Below, in pieces: positions 34,348 to 47,975 of a DNA stretch of 64,000 nucleotides. The notes beneath the pieces are model-generated. The model saw only the letters and a list, made by a program, of their open reading frames with translations, was not told the origin of the DNA and did no database searches. The stretch lies in contig JAVGVS010000638.1 in assembly GCA_032718565.1 (NCBI GenBank), positions 62,001 to 126,000 of the forward strand, given 5' to 3'. This DNA is from Distichodus sexfasciatus. Lineage: Eukaryota; Chordata; Actinopteri; Characiformes; Distichodontidae. The stretch's first letter is position 1; every line of letters begins with the position of its first letter. Made by a program: the position numbers and the translations under genes.

Positions 34348-35927
34348 ATGTTACTAATGCAGTACCAGAGGATACTTTCCTTTCTCTCAATGTGTTTCTG
34401 TATCTGGGGTGCTCAGAGTTTAGATAACATTGCAGACCTGAAAAACACCAGCTTTGGACACAAACCGCCTCGCCATGGACTTCTGATGCTACGCTGGCTG
34501 GCCACCCAGGTATCAATTCCTTCAGATGAAGACGTCTTGCTGCTTAGATTCATTCTGGAGCGCGGCTTCGATTTTCGGCACATCCTTTCTTGTTCACCTG
34601 AAGAAAATGAGGATGGACATGTTCTTCCATGTCGTGATGCTTCCATCGACACAGAATACTTCTCTGTGGGCAGTATGAGTTTGGAGACTGATCGCACAAA
34701 GCTGCCTCCGTACATCACCCAAGACTTCTACAACCACCCTGAGGACCCTGACCGAGACCTGGACCGCATTGTGGTTCGTGTGAAAAGCAGCAATCCAATA
34801 AGAGCGGATAAGGTGTTTTTAACTCAAAAAGTGAATAATGGCAATGGAAGAACCTATGATTCTGACAAAACCTATGACATTAGTGCCAAAATCCTGAGGC
34901 AAGTTCAAGCCCTTAGTAAAAACCTCAATTTAGGTCAGGATTTCCACTCCGAAGGCCAGTCTGTTCAGGTGAGGAACAACACGATCCCAGACTTGCACTC
35001 AACAGAGAGCACCTGCTTAATCACTTGAATAACGTTAGATGTCTAAGGACAATTTTTGAGGATCTGGGCTTGAGATGGTTGCTGAGTTTGGCAGGGTATG
35101 ATGTAGACACCAGGTACAAAGTCCATGAAGAAACCTGGGCCTGCTCAACGGGCAACTTCTCTTTGGGGAAAAGTTCCATAGAGTCTCCCCAGACAATGTG
35201 TGATGGCTGCGGCACAGTGAAGCTAGAGGTGAGAGCTACACCAAATGGTTATGCAAGACTTGTTTGGTCAGGGATTCCTAAGAACATTGCCCAGATGAAT
35301 CCAGCACTGTTCCTTTTCAAAAGTGATTTGACCAACAGCATTTCCACCTGGCACCATCTTCACGGACAGACATCGGGATTTGCAGACACTTGGACAGCGC
35401 TCGATCACAGACTTCAGTTGCGTCTGATCCTTTACAAGTTCATCAGTGAGCCAGGTCTTTTGGGCTTCCGTTATTCCATAGTCTGGACAGGCCCGCAGTT
35501 TGACAGTTCCAGCAGAGTCCTTCCCACTGCTGTCACTGGCTACGATGCCAGCCTTCAACTGTTCACCCAAGAAGGCTATGCCTGTGCTCGCCTCTACATC
35601 AAGAAATCTTTTGCAGACTGGAGGGAAGCGTTCTCTTACTCCTGGGTCGGGTTCTACACTAATGAACGGGACAGCGATGGTGACTACAAGACCCACCAGT
35701 GGGTTTCTGACTTCCAAAAGGTGGTCAGTGCAGATGGCAGCGACAAGTATCTGATCTATGAGTACAAGTTCTCAACGAGCATTGGACCCGAAGCGCAAGC
35801 TCGTTTCCTGTTTGTGGACAGTTCTTTCTGCTCTTCTTTCCTCGCTGTCTTCACACATTGCACCATTGTTAAAGCTCGCACCATACCTTGGGAGGGGGCA
35901 ATTGGGGAACTCCCAGCAACATCATGA
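34348..35927 (+). CDS. Uncharacterised secreted protein, fish-family-like, probably two coding exons
   Basis: I recognise no named function. Exon 1 (34348-34968, 207 codons) begins with a hydrophobic signal-like stretch (ILSFLSMCFCIWGAQS), then IADLKNTSFGHKPPRHGLLM, WLATQV, DRIVVRVKSS, VFLTQKV and YDISAKILRQVQ. It ends CAG at a perfect GTGAGG donor. A 92-bp intron with AG at 35059-35060 joins in phase 0 to exon 2 (35061-35927): WLLSLAGYDVDTR, CDGCGTVKLEVRATPNGYAR, LVWSGIPKNIAQMNP, GYDASLQLFTQEG, CARLYIKKSFADWREAF, WVGFYTNERDSDGDY and LIYEYKF, near the end VKARTIPWE. The total is about 495 residues. Cys and Trp spacing and the signal peptide suggest a folded extracellular protein. The general pattern resembles an uncharacterised multi-copy fish family. 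The intron is inferred; a frameshift between two pieces is the alternative. Confidence 0.7.
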
Positions 35928-38900
35928 TTTATTCAGAAAAAGTACATTGGACAATTTCTAAAATTTACATTTACACCACTAGTCAGTTGATTTTTCTCCA
36001 GAGTAACATCGTGTGTATTCAGACAGAACAATTTTTGGGGCAAAGGGTTTTACATTTGGGAGCCAAATGATGGTTTTAGGCTCAACCAAGATTCAAATTC
36101 CAACCTTAAGGTACCCACCAATATTTAATTACTCATACCTGAATAATCATGGTTTCAGGCAACTCTACGATGATTTAGTGATCAGCTTGAGCATACTATA
36201 AACAGATTGTTTCATTGTCTTGTACTCTATACAGTGGTTAAGGCAGTTCAACTTTGTTCTACAATAGTAATCAGAGAGCACAAGGTAGTATTTCCAAATC
36301 TTCTTCCTCTGACACATCTTCCTTCTATCACATCTTATCTTTCTTTGAGGATTTCTAGGGTTGTTGAAAGATGGGAATCTCTTTCTGTGACTCAGCATGT
36401 ATGGTCTGGAATGATAGTGGCATTAAGTTCAACAAGTTTGCTTCAGTAATACTATGAAATGTTATGGGCTCAACTTGAAATTTTTAATGCCTTGAAGGTT
36501 TTAACCTGTTGCATATAAAAAAAATCTCAACTGTAATCAAATATAAAGGTGAAAAAAATATTTTTGAGTTTTTTCTTTCATTAAAAGGTGCAATACTGCT
36601 TGGAGTCAGAGCCTTTTGGTGCTTGTGAGAAAAGAGAGAGTGAGAAGGAGAGATAAAATTACAAATGCAATCAGTTCCTCTGGTAGAGGAAGCGCTCTGG
36701 TGGAAGTGTTTGGTTTGGAGTTGGAAACATTAAATTCCGGACTGAATAAATGTTCTGGAAAAGATTTCAGCTGTCCTGTGCGTCACCTATTATCTAAACC
36801 AAAACACACACAAGTCCACCATGAGAACACCGGAGCAAGTCGCATTGTGAAGTGGGTTATTTCGTGATCGTTAAAACACGGTGTGTTAATATTTATTAAC
36901 TGACAATCTGAGTGAAAAAGACAGAAAAAAGCTTTAATAAATATCAGGACACCTGTTTAAATAAAGGATAAGCATTGCCTTTGTAAACCTTGTTTAATAT
37001 AAAACAAAGGATTCAAAAAGGGGTGATTGTGGTAGTGAAAACACAAAGATGGGGAGAAGTCTTCTGTTTCCTCCTTGCAAGAAGTGTAACATGTCTAAAA
37101 GTGAATTTTAGGCCTAACTATGTGAAGGCCTAACTGTAGGTGTATCATAGAGGTATATATGGCTCACAAAAAGATTCATAAAAGAGTTTTTTAGTACACA
37201 AAATCACAAAGAATATTTACCCAACTAATACCTGCTATGGGCAGCACGGTGATGCAGGTGGTGGTTAGCGCTGGTCGTCTCACAGCGAGAAGGTCCTGCG
37301 TTCGACGCCCGGGTCGGTCGTAGGGCCTTTCTGTGTGGACTTTGGGTGCTCTCTCCAAAAGCATGCTCTAAATGTTGACTGGTGGCTCAAAATTGGCCCC
37401 ATAAGGTGTGACTGAGAGTGTGTGTGTGTGTGTGTGCCCTGCGGTGTGTTGGAATACGGCCAGGGTTGGTCCCCGCCTCACGCCCATAGGCCTGGGATTG
37501 GCTCCCCAATAGAGATAAAGCGGTTCAGCAAATGAATGAACGAATTCTAGCAAAGTCTTGAAAAGATGAAAATCAGTAAACATATGGGCCATATCACCTT
37601 TAGAAAGTGTTCTGCTATGATACGAGACACAATCTGTGTTTTTAAGTATTGTAACTTCTTAAAAAGTAGGGCTTACCTGTTGTCGCCAATGGGTAGGCTG
37701 TGATGAAGTCCTGTAGTTTTATATTTAACTTGTGGTATCCACCTATAAGTGACATTCTTCATTAAAAAAAGAAACAATAAACGTTACATTTGATAGTCAG
37801 TCAGGCAGCTGGGGTCAAATTTAAATGTGCTCTGTGAAAAAAATGACTCATTTTTCAAAAGAAGTTTCAGTACGATTCAGCAAAACTTAACGTCCTGTTT
37901 TCATATGAAAAAAAATATTATAATACACCTAGAGTGTAAACAAACATGCTCAATTTATACAAGTTTTTCAATAAAAAATAATCTGGCCCTCGATTTAGAC
38001 TGGTCTTTCATTTCAGCCCAATATGTTTGAGTTTGGCAACCAGGTCTAATAGGTGGGTGTAACTTTTGCTGGAGTTATTTTTGTAAAGAATCGTTGTAAG
38101 GAGAATATGACTTTCAGGTAGAGCTGAATTGTGTCATATCCAGGCTCTTTTTCCTGACTTTGCATCCCTCTTCTGTCCTGTTCACTTCATCGGCATTGCT
38201 TGACTCAACGTATTTAGTCTCAGTGTCTCCTCAGTGCCTGACTCAGCCCTGTACTTCAGACTCAGCAGCCTTGGGGTGAGCTGTGAGTAACACGGAGGAT
38301 ATCGAGTTCCAGGTGATGTTACGTTACTCACATTACCATGGCTTGGTCATCGGTGGACACTGTGACTGGTTCTAGCAGCTAACACTGACCAAGATGTGGA
38401 GAACATGAGCGCGGACGAGCTGAGCTGCTGTTTCCAAAGTTTGAGGTCTACGTCTCTGTTCACTCATGCCATCTGCTTTCCCTCCTACTTTCTAACGGTG
38501 TTCCAGAGAAGTTACAAGGCTCTCCAGAAAACTAAACAATTCGAAGGGCTAAATTCCTTGTAACTCTGGCTCTGGTAGGATCCGAACAGAGAAAGTTTTG
38601 TATTATACAAAACTAATGAGTTGATTTGTATTTTTCCTCAGACAAAAAAAAATCCACCCTGCCTTCTGAATTCTTCAGTCATTCCATTTTTACAGAGCTA
38701 TTTTTGCATAATTTCGTCAGACCTGGTTACCTGTGTTCTTGGACCAATTTCATTTTGAAATTTTTTAGAAGTGTGCTACTTTTCCCCCCTTATTCCTCTT
38801 AATTTTTTCCTGCCTTAAGTTTACCATCCAGGTTCTTATCAATCTAATCGTTTTCCCCCCTCTGCATTATCGGTGTTTGCACTTTGAAACATAGTTACAT

Positions 38901-39820
38901 CACACTTGGGAAACACTGAGCATTCTTCTGTTTTCCTCTCCTTTATCAACTGCTCTTGTTACTTCATTTCCCCTCTTGCCGCTTCTGGTGAAGCTCTGGC
39001 GTTGACTCATGTGTATTTGCTATATGCTGCACCATCAACTTCTATATTTAAAGAAAGATTAAAAGAGAAAAGAGGTAATGAAATTTAATGAGAATTGTGA
39101 ATCATGGTTTCATTCAGTATTATTTTCATATTTCTTTACCTGATGCTGCTGGACGAGTGGTTATGGTGGTTAATTTCCCCCGACGGTGGAATTCACTTAT
39201 ATCAAAAGGACGAACTGAGTCAGCATGCATGTGCAGACGAGGTTCTATTTGTGGAAATACGAGTTGGTGAAATCATGGCGAATCAGAGGTTACCTTATGG
39301 CATGTGAGCAGAATTCTTGTACAATGATGTGTCACATTAGTGTGTGAATGTGGGTCTACGTGAGTATGTGAGTGTGTGTGTGTGTGTGTGTGTGTGGTTT
39401 AGGTTGGAAAACGTTACAGAGAATGTAAACGCTGTCATAATGACACATACATGTGGAAATATCCTCAGTATCGTCCTCGTGTGTGGGTGTGTGTGTGATG
39501 TTCAACTACTAAAAACAGACAATTTCCCATTTTCTCAATTAACTGAAACTGTAAAAGCTGACTGAAACAAGATGTTGCTGCCCTTCAGTGACTTTCCCCA
39601 GGAAACCAATTTTAGGAAACCAAGGCTATGAAAAATGTGCGAACGTGTGAAAGAGACCGTAAAAAAAGAAGAGAGAGAGAGACTGAGAGAAAGAGTGAAT
39701 GAAAGAGCACAGTCTCCCTCTTGTGGTCAGCTCTTGAAATGTTAGGTCAGTTTACCAGGATTTCACTGTGGGGAAAAAGGATTGAAACAATGAAGAAAAA
39801 TGACACAACAAAAGAAGATA
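35928..39820. other. Gene-free spacer, first part
   Basis: I see no exon I can support. The region is AT-rich with a SINE (37237-37545), short GT runs (about 37415-37435 and 39377-39400) and a GA-rich patch near 39667-39700. Open frames here are short and lack family resemblance or splice support. Confidence 0.55.
37237..37545 (+). repeat. SINE family 2, near-full copy
   Basis: The 5' tRNA-like head reads GGGCAGCACGGTGATGCAGG, then GGTTAGCGCTGG and CTCACAGCGAGAAGGTCCTG with a B-box-like GCGTTCGACGCCC. A GT microsatellite lies in the middle. The 3' end is GATAAAGCGGTTCAGCAAATG followed by AATGAACGAA. Confidence 0.78.
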
Positions 39821-39824
39821 CTCT

Positions 39825-40145
39825 CAGTTGACACTTGTTTGTATTTGGATGTCCTCACTAAACAGGAAAGCAGCTGAACTGTCTTAAAAAGTTATTGGAA
39901 CAAGCATAGTTTTAGATGTTCTGACTAAACAGGAAAGCATTGTTTATGAGGACATTTAAACTTCTCCTTATTGTGTTTGTTTATATGTATGTGTGTGTAT
40001 ATGTGTGTGTGTGTGTGTTTGAACGTCCTCGCTAAACAGGAAAGCATGTTTGAAAACTGGTCCTCACAAAATACTACAACAAATATAAACAGGACTAAAC
40101 AGAAAAGCATTATTAATGAGGACATTTAATTTACTTTACTGTGTT

Positions 40146-40190
<45 letters not shown>

Positions 40191-41100
40191 TTGGATGTCC
40201 TCACTAAATAGGAAAGCATGTTTGAAAATGGAGACTTTTAAATTGGTCCTCACAAAATACTACAACAAATATGTGTGTTTAGACGTCCTTGCTAAACAGG
40301 AAAGCATTGTAATGGGAATATTCTAACTTTTCCTCACAAAGTTACTAGAGCAAGTGTGCGTATGTATGTGCGTGTGCGTGCGTATTGTCTTGAAGAAAGC
40401 ATTTTTAATGGGGACTTTTAAACTGGTCCTCACAAAATTAACAGAACATAAGTGTGTGTGTGTATTTAAATGTCAGCTAAACTGGAAGGATTTTTTTAAA
40501 TGGGGACATTCTAACTTTTCCTCACAAAGATAATAGAATGTGTGTGCATATTTGGATGTCCTCATAAAAGAGTACTGCATTATTGTTATGAAGACCACAT
40601 TACTTGGCCTCACAAAGTTACTAGAACAAACGTGAGTGTTTGTGTGTTTGTATTTGAGGTCCTTTGAAAAGTAATTAATAAACGCATTTTAATTGGTCCT
40701 CACAAAGAAAACGTATCTACATCAAAAAGATACACAAACAGAAACAATCTGGTAAGAATACTAGAATGAATTGTGTGTTTGTGTTTAGACAGCTTGACTA
40801 AAAACTTTAATTGGTTCTCACAAGGTTACTAGAACAAACGTCTGTGTGTGTGTGTGTGTGTGTATTTATTTAGTAAACAGGAACACATTTTAATGGGAAC
40901 ATTTTAATTGGCCCTTACACATACTAGAAAAAGTGTGTGTGTTTAGATGTCCTTACTAAGCAGTACTGGGCCTTACAAAATTACTACAACAAACATGTTT
41001 GTGTGAATGTTTGGGTTTTCTGGCTAAACAGGAAAGCCTAACTGGTCCTGACAAAGTTGCAATAACAAATGTACGTGTGTGTGTGTGTACGTGCGTTTTT
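39825..41100. repeat. GT-bearing minisatellite, about 80-110 bp unit
   Basis: About a dozen imperfect units each combine a TGTGTGTG run, a core like ATGTCCTCACTAAACAGGAA, AGCAT and a tail such as TTTTAATTGGTCCTCACAAA followed by CTAGAACAA. Units vary in length and in GT number. Short open frames inside are by-products of the repeat. Confidence 0.82.
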
Positions 41101-44015
41101 GTTCAATAGAACTCTCATAATGCCATTGCCAGTTCTATTTTTTTTGGGTCATCCGTATTTGCCCAAAATTGTTTTTGGTAGGAAATGTAGGCTAGGCAGG
41201 GTAATCACTAAATCACTAAATGAAAGTGAGAACTTCACTCCACTCAGCGACTTTTAACTTCACAGTGATCTGCTCAAGAGAAACAAAAATACACAAACTT
41301 AGCAACAGCCCTAAGACAAAAGCTACAAGATAGTGGACATGCAGCTGAAAGCGCTGAAACTCTGCTTACCAGTCTGTTTGTGAAAGTACAATAAACGGAT
41401 TAATCTAATTGCAGAGATGGATGCCAAATATTATTTTGTTAATGTGACAATGATCATTACAAATGACAGCAAGTGCAGACTGAAATATGCAACTCTCGAA
41501 CAAGAGAAACCTAACAGAGTGTGGTTTATTGTTGGTTTAATATCGTAAAAAATGTGTTTATTACAGATGATCAATGCTTTTCTCATAAACACAAAATTAC
41601 ATGTCTAGCAGCATAACATAATCCTTTTAACTCAGTTTCATTTAATTAGGAAGAGAACAAAAACAGAATACACATTAGAGGCAGGGAAAAAATCTTGAGG
41701 TTTCCAAAGGGAATGTGCAAAGAGGATATAAAGGCATCGCTTTAATTCAATCAAAATTATACCATGAAGACTGAATACATTTAAAAAATTTGTTTGTACT
41801 AAAAAGTCTATTTATATAAGCAATTATAAGCAATAATTATATCAAAATTTGTGTTTATTATAATTAAATAAGATAAACCACAAAATTTGATTAAATTATT
41901 ATAATTAGCCACAAAATGTAATTGACAGGGATTGCAATTGTAGACCCAATTTACATCAATAATTTTTTTTTAAAGAAACAAGATTGCATGATTTTATATA
42001 AAGGGTTGTTATATACGGGAAACTGCACCTATCTATAAACATGACATTTATTCTACAAAAGAGCTTTAATTCACTTTTTTTAAAAAGGAAACAATTTTGT
42101 TACAACTTTGCAAAACTTTAAAGCGTGTTCATAAAGCCAGTTCTCGCATAGTGGCAGATTAAAAGATATACAAGATTAGAAGAAAAAAAAAAAAACTAAA
42201 TATAATTTTATATATGTGCATACATGAGAATTGCACTCTTCAGAAGAAGAAAATATTTTTTATCTGTGACCAGAAAATTCTAAAGTAATTGATCCGTCAA
42301 TCAATAATTGAATTACAAAATGCTGTGTGTCTCTCGGCCCTTTTTGAAGCAGGCACGGTTGTGACGGTGAGATTTAAAGCCGTTTTATTGGTTACAGGTC
42401 TAAAAACGACCACAAATGACCTATTATGTGTACACTATGTATGATCGGTAATTACAAAGACCTCAGACGTCACTGGCTAATCAAACAGGATTATGATAAC
42501 CTATTTAGCGTAATGACCTAATAACAGTAATAAAAAAGGTGTATAAACATAATTAATAAAAATAAAAAAAGTTGCTGATATAAACATGCATATATATTTG
42601 TGAATCGCAGATTTGATTGGTCAGTGTGGGGGGGGAGGAGGAGGAGGAGGAGGAGGAAGGCCAAATGCAGTTAGTTATATGAGGTAAGAAAACAGGGAGG
42701 TTCCAAGACACCCTTTCATCAGAAAAAATGTATATGAAAAATGTATTAACGCAGAACACAGAGCATGAAATTATACTGAAATCAAGGAAATTAATGCACA
42801 AACACACACACACACGCACACACACAAGTTGACTGTAATAAATCAAGGAAGAAAGTATATGAGCTTGTTTGCAAATCTTCCGTACATATAATTAAAGACA
42901 CCGGAAAAACAAGGGTGTGGGCAGATTTCGTTTTGTAACTGGTGGAAAAAAACAGCTTAAAAACTAGTCATGAATTACATCCGATTAATCTGGGGCAAAA
43001 TGTATAAACCGACTGGCATCCTTAATTATATCCCAAAAGTCAGTTTGCGGACTGCAGCTGTACCATAGCGGGAGACAGGAGGAATGTCTCAAAATGGGTC
43101 CAAAAAATGTTGGAATGAGGGAAAAAAGTGTAATCCCTGAGGTTCTGAAACGAAACAGTGGGAAAGATTTTCACTTGGGATATAACACACACACACACAC
43201 ACGCTCAACAAAGGGCTTGGACACAAAGAGTCGCTTTGCAGTTTTGACACAAGATGGCCCTACAAAAAGCCGAATAAGGGAGAGGTCTATGGCGAAGGTC
43301 GTTTAGTTAATACGAGATGAGTGTTCATAGAGTTTACAAAAGTTAGCACTGATAATCGGTTTACAGGAAGGAGTAGGAAAAATAGTGAGGGAAAAGAGAT
43401 TGAGGATTAGTAGTTTTGAGGCTAGCGCCGTTTACGACTGCAATGGCGGAATTGTAGCGAGCGAAGTTGCGGAAATGCACCATCTTTATAAAATTAACAG
43501 TATGTTGATTAACCGGTAGGTTTCTGAGGTATGTGGTTCCTTGCCTTGTTCCTCCACAAAAAAAATCTGGGTTTGTTCCATTCACTCAAATGTTTAACAG
43601 AACGTTAAAGCATAATGCAATATTCAACCGAGCAATCAGTCAACCGCAAGCTCGCACCACTTCACCGAGCCATTCCTTTTACTGACTAATCTACAGAGGT
43701 ATAATCAGTTGGTTTAGGAACATCAGCACTGGTTTGACGCAGTAAAAAATGATTTGATCAATAAGTCATGTGCACACTTTTAAAAAAATTTACTTCTACT
43801 ATAATTAAAGGAGTTTTCTTTTATGAGTTTTCATGGATATCGCTATGGGTTAATACGCCACAAACTGTATGTGTTGAAATTTGCAGAACTGAAATACCAA
43901 TACATTGGGTTTCTTTCCAGTAAAATACAGCATCTAACAGATAAATCAGATACAACCTTCATGTAGAATGTAAAGTTCTAAGAGAAACATCAAATGGGGA
44001 CTTCTTACAAATAGC
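41101..44015. other. Gene-free AT-rich spacer
   Basis: No coding exon is visible. It includes a G8 run with GGA repeats (42630-42658) and CA runs (42800-42826, 43187-43202). On the minus strand this could be distal 3' sequence of slc16a2, but nothing shows it. Confidence 0.5.
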
Positions 44016-44485
44016 AATACAAAGCTAAAACTAGCCTTATTGTGCAATACAAAGCTAAAACTAGCCTTATTGTGCAATACAAAGCTAAAACTAGCCTTGT
44101 AGTACAAAACAAAGCTAAAACTAGCCTTATTGTACAATACAAAGCTAAAACTAGCCTTGTAGTAGAATACAAAGCTAAAACTAGCCTTGTAGTAGAATAC
44201 AAAGCTAAAACTAGCCTTATAGTACAATACAAAGCTAAAACTAGCCTTATTGTACAATACAAAGCTAAAACTAGCCTTATTGTACAATACAAAGCTAAAA
44301 CTAGCCTGGTAGTACAATACAAAGCTAAAACTAGCCTTGTAGTACAATACAAAGCTAAAACTAGCCTTATTGTACAATACAAAGCTAAAACTAGCCTTAT
44401 AGTACAATACAAAGCTAAAACAAGCCTTATAGTACAACACAAAGCTAAAACTAGCCTTATAGTAGAATACAAAGCTAAAATTAGT
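44016..44485. repeat. 30-bp minisatellite, 16 copies
   Basis: Sixteen head-to-tail units begin AATACAAAGCTAAAACTAGC and continue CTTATTGTAC with small changes (TT/TA and GTAC/GTAG/GTGC variants). The 30-base period is a multiple of three, so several frames stay open on both strands and spell ten-residue repeats. This is repeat DNA, not a gene. Confidence 0.95.
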
Positions 44486-47089
44486 TAGAGAGTTGATTTT
44501 ATTTAAAACATTTAGGCACTTAAGCTTAAGTTTTTAAGTTAAACCAGAGGAATTTTTTGTACAGTGTAAGTGGTGTATTAACACATTTGCTATTAAACTG
44601 AAGCCATATTTACAACTTAATTTTTAAGTTGCCATCTTCAAATTTTCTCTTAAGCTGTACCTGTGGAAACTCATAAAAGTTCATTGAGATGGCATAAATG
44701 ATTGTTGAAGTAAAGGAAAGAAGTATGTTACCACGACTTAGTGACAGAATCATGTTTTCAAGTGCATGACTGAACCTGAAGAGGGGCTACTGAGGCAGTT
44801 TAGTGTCCATCGTGACCGGTTATAGTGTCCCCCTCCCCCTTTTCCAAGCTCTTTTTGTAACAGGCGACCTGTTGGTCTTTAACGAGTCTCCATGACAGTA
44901 TGTTTCCACAGTGGTCAATGAAAAGCTGGACAGAAAGTCATCAATGCTATTAAAGGATGGGTTTGGTAGCTTTTAACTTAATGACCTGCTTAAGTATGAT
45001 TTTTTTTTTTTTTTACATTGATGGTATTTTTAGTTTTTGTCACTTTTGGAAGAGACCCGGCAATAACTGTAATGTATAAGATAAACAGATGCATGTAAGA
45101 CTTTTGGTCAGGTGTTTTATATACCATAGGCATGAGTTTACTGCACAGATACAAGACACGTGCTTGTAATACTACCTTGATCCTCAGAGAGGCACTTTTC
45201 TTAGGAACCTTCTCATGAACAAATAAAAAAAAACCTGAGAATGAGGCCCATTATTCCTAGAAAGCATATACAGCAATATGTCATCTAAAAATATTTTATT
45301 TATTTTATAAGCGTGATTGCTTTAAGTTATTTATTGCCGCTAGCAAACAACCACTAGCTAACATAATATTTGTATGACTTCAGATAAATTCAATAACGTT
45401 TCTATGAAGCATCAGTTACTTACCCAACATTTTAACAAACATGCAAGATACAAAAAATAAGCGGTTGCCAGCTAGCTATCACTGCTGCCTCTCTCAAGTT
45501 CACAGTGGATTTACAAGAGGAATCTTTTTTCTGTTGAAATCTTATACAAAAAATCACCTGAAAGTTCCCAAATGGCTTGGACTCACTTTTAAAGTTAATT
45601 AGCTGGCTCTAAAACCAAATTTGTAGAACAGATCGCAGTTAATGTAAGTACACAAGCAACTTCGGGTCTGAAGAAATGCTACCACACCATTCTTTAAAAG
45701 GCATTGTTTACTGTCTGTCAAGATGAAATCGCCTCATACAGTAACTGTTTTGTTGAGAGAAAAAGTCAGATTAATGGGATCTTAGCCGGAGGTAGAACAG
45801 TTAATGGCAGCTCTGATCAGGTTTTGAATCAGTGTAAGATTTTCAGTTGTCATTTTGAGATTGGTGAGGAAAAAAATGCCACAAAATGAAAACAAAGCAC
45901 AAAACAAAAAGTCACTTTTTTTTTTTCAAAAGGGCATAAATACTGACCTACATATTGTCCACTTTGGACACCGTAATACTAAAATACCTCTTTGCAAGAA
46001 GCAAGCCAAGTTCTGTACATTCCTTCCTATGCAGACTCGCAAAAAAACATCGATTGTCCTGGCAAGACGCAGCGAAAGCCCTCCTTTACGTATATTCCAC
46101 TAAACATCACTGGGTTATTGTTTTCCCTAAAATAAAAAGCACCAGATGTGTTAATGTTTTCGCCATCTTTTAAAATAAAATTACAACACTCTATGATTTT
46201 ACTGCGAGCTAGTTCACTTTTGCAAACAAAAGCAGACATTATGGTTAGAAAAAAAGAACAACAAAAAAAAAAACCACGTTTTGCACAAAAAAAACTCGAC
46301 TGTTTCTCATGTTGTAGTAATATTTGAAGAGGAAAAATGTTTGATGATTTAAGGCTATATTAGCATAGCTGACTGGCACCGGACGTTGCTCTGGACTGAC
46401 TGGCCTTAAACAACATCAAATAAAAGCACAGTTCGAGATTCGTGGCTGCATAGTAAAGTCCTGCGGCTGAGGTTTGCAAAGAGCGGTCGAGAATTCGCTT
46501 TACCCTTCTACGTCATCTCGCTTTTCTGCACAGTAGCATGGACGTGACGTGCACTGCAGCTGATGCTCCGCATGGTCACAAACTACACTAGATGGCCAAA
46601 AATACTGGGACACTCCTCTCCGTCGTTGTGTTCATCATCTCATTACAGTTGTTTAACGCCAAGCTCCTCTAGCCATGCGATCTGCCTTTACAAACAGTTG
46701 TTAAAGAATACGTAATCCACTGTCCACTGTCAAGTGCGTTTCCACAGACTGGGTGGGAAAGCCCAGTGCAATTAAAAAAAATAAAAAACACGTTCAAAAG
46801 AAATAAACGCGCCGCAAAGCATATTAATTACGTCCTCAACAAAAGGTGTAAACACACTGCAAATACATACATATATGTATATTTATATATCACTGGTCAC
46901 TTTTTAACTAACTGTATCTGCCCAAATTATTGAAAAGTATTGCACAGAATCTGGTTCTCTAATGTTGCTATAATATCTGCACAAACTTAAATTTTAGTCA
47001 GACTTTTTCAGAAGATACTTTTATTAATAGACTGGATATAGAATTTTTATTAACTTCATGCACATTCAGTGAAAGTTAATTTTCACTTT

Positions 47090-47335
47090 TGTAGCTAATA
47101 CTGCATCCAAACTGTTTCTCTTTCTACTTCTATTTCTAGTTTAAAATTTCTAGCTAAAAATGTATATTTTTTTATTCTACTTATTGTTTATTCCATGTGC
47201 CTTATTTGTTCTTTGTTTTCTATTTCTTGTTGCACTGTGAAAAGTGGAGCCACGTCGTCTCGTCTCTTTGTATATATCTGTACAGTATATAGCAGAGATG
47301 ACAATAAAGTTTACTTTGACTTTGACTTTACAAGC
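47090..47335 (+). repeat. Dispersed repeat (pair of 2030-2260)
   Basis: The sequence TTTCTCTTTCTACTTCTATTT, then GCACTGTGAAAAGTGGAGCC, ACGTCGTCTCGTCTC, ends ACAATAAAGTTTACTTTGAC with a TTTGACTTT tandem. The inverse copy sits inside the hAT-like element at 1719-2753. Confidence 0.62.
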
Positions 47336-47717
47336 TGAAGAAATTCAGAGAACAATTTTATTATAATGGCAAGGCGGATGTCGCATTTTAGAAACGCGCA
47401 GAAAATGCAGGAAAAAAACATTAGATTTTCTTTAATTGTACATCTGCACAAATGTAAGCATTTTCTAACCACTGTTCATAATTGTTTAACAAACATGCTT
47501 TTGCACGTTGATTGAATTTGGCGCTCAATCGTCTTTACAATTACACTTACGGGCGGTCACGTGCTTTTCAATGGCACGGAAACGGAAACGTTAAAACGTA
47601 ACTATTTATATCGGGCAAACTGCATGGTTTTGAGTTAAGAAAAGAAAAAAAACATATGCACTCTCGGCGCAATTACAGACTACAATGCTGTTCAGCAATT
47701 ACCACACATTTTTCTTT

Positions 47718-47975
47718 TGTGAAAGTGAGTGATTATTTGTCATTGTGAACACACCACAGCACAGTACACAGTGCACCACAACGAACTGTGACCTCTGCAT
47801 TTGACCCATCCGTGAGGGAGCAGTGGGCAGCTAGCAAGCACCCAGGGAGCAGTCCTTGGGGACGGTGCCTTGCTCATGAGTACCTCAGTGATAACTTTAC
47901 TGGCCCTGGACTTGAACCTGCGACCTTCTGATCACGGGGCGAACACCCTAACGTTACGCCACCAACGGCCCAATT
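47718..47975 (-). repeat. SINE family 1, full copy
   Basis: In reverse complement: GTTGGTGGCGTAACGTTAGG (A box), GGTCGCAGGTTCAAGTCCAG (B box), ACTGAGGTACTCATGAGCAAGG, and a tail ATGACAAATAATCACTCAC. Confidence 0.8.

Noticed and set aside
35041..35094. Acceptor GGCAG at 35091-35094 for exon 2 of the secreted-protein gene
   Set aside because: It looks good by itself but gives the wrong phase with the strong donor at 34969. The AG at 35059-35060 keeps phase 0.
36616..36867. 83-codon plus-strand frame
   Set aside because: Protein-like at first sight, but it has no recognisable domain, signal or splice partner.
43946..44488. 148-164-codon open frames with ten-residue repeats
   Set aside because: They arise because the 30-bp minisatellite period is divisible by three. 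They are open on both strands at once.
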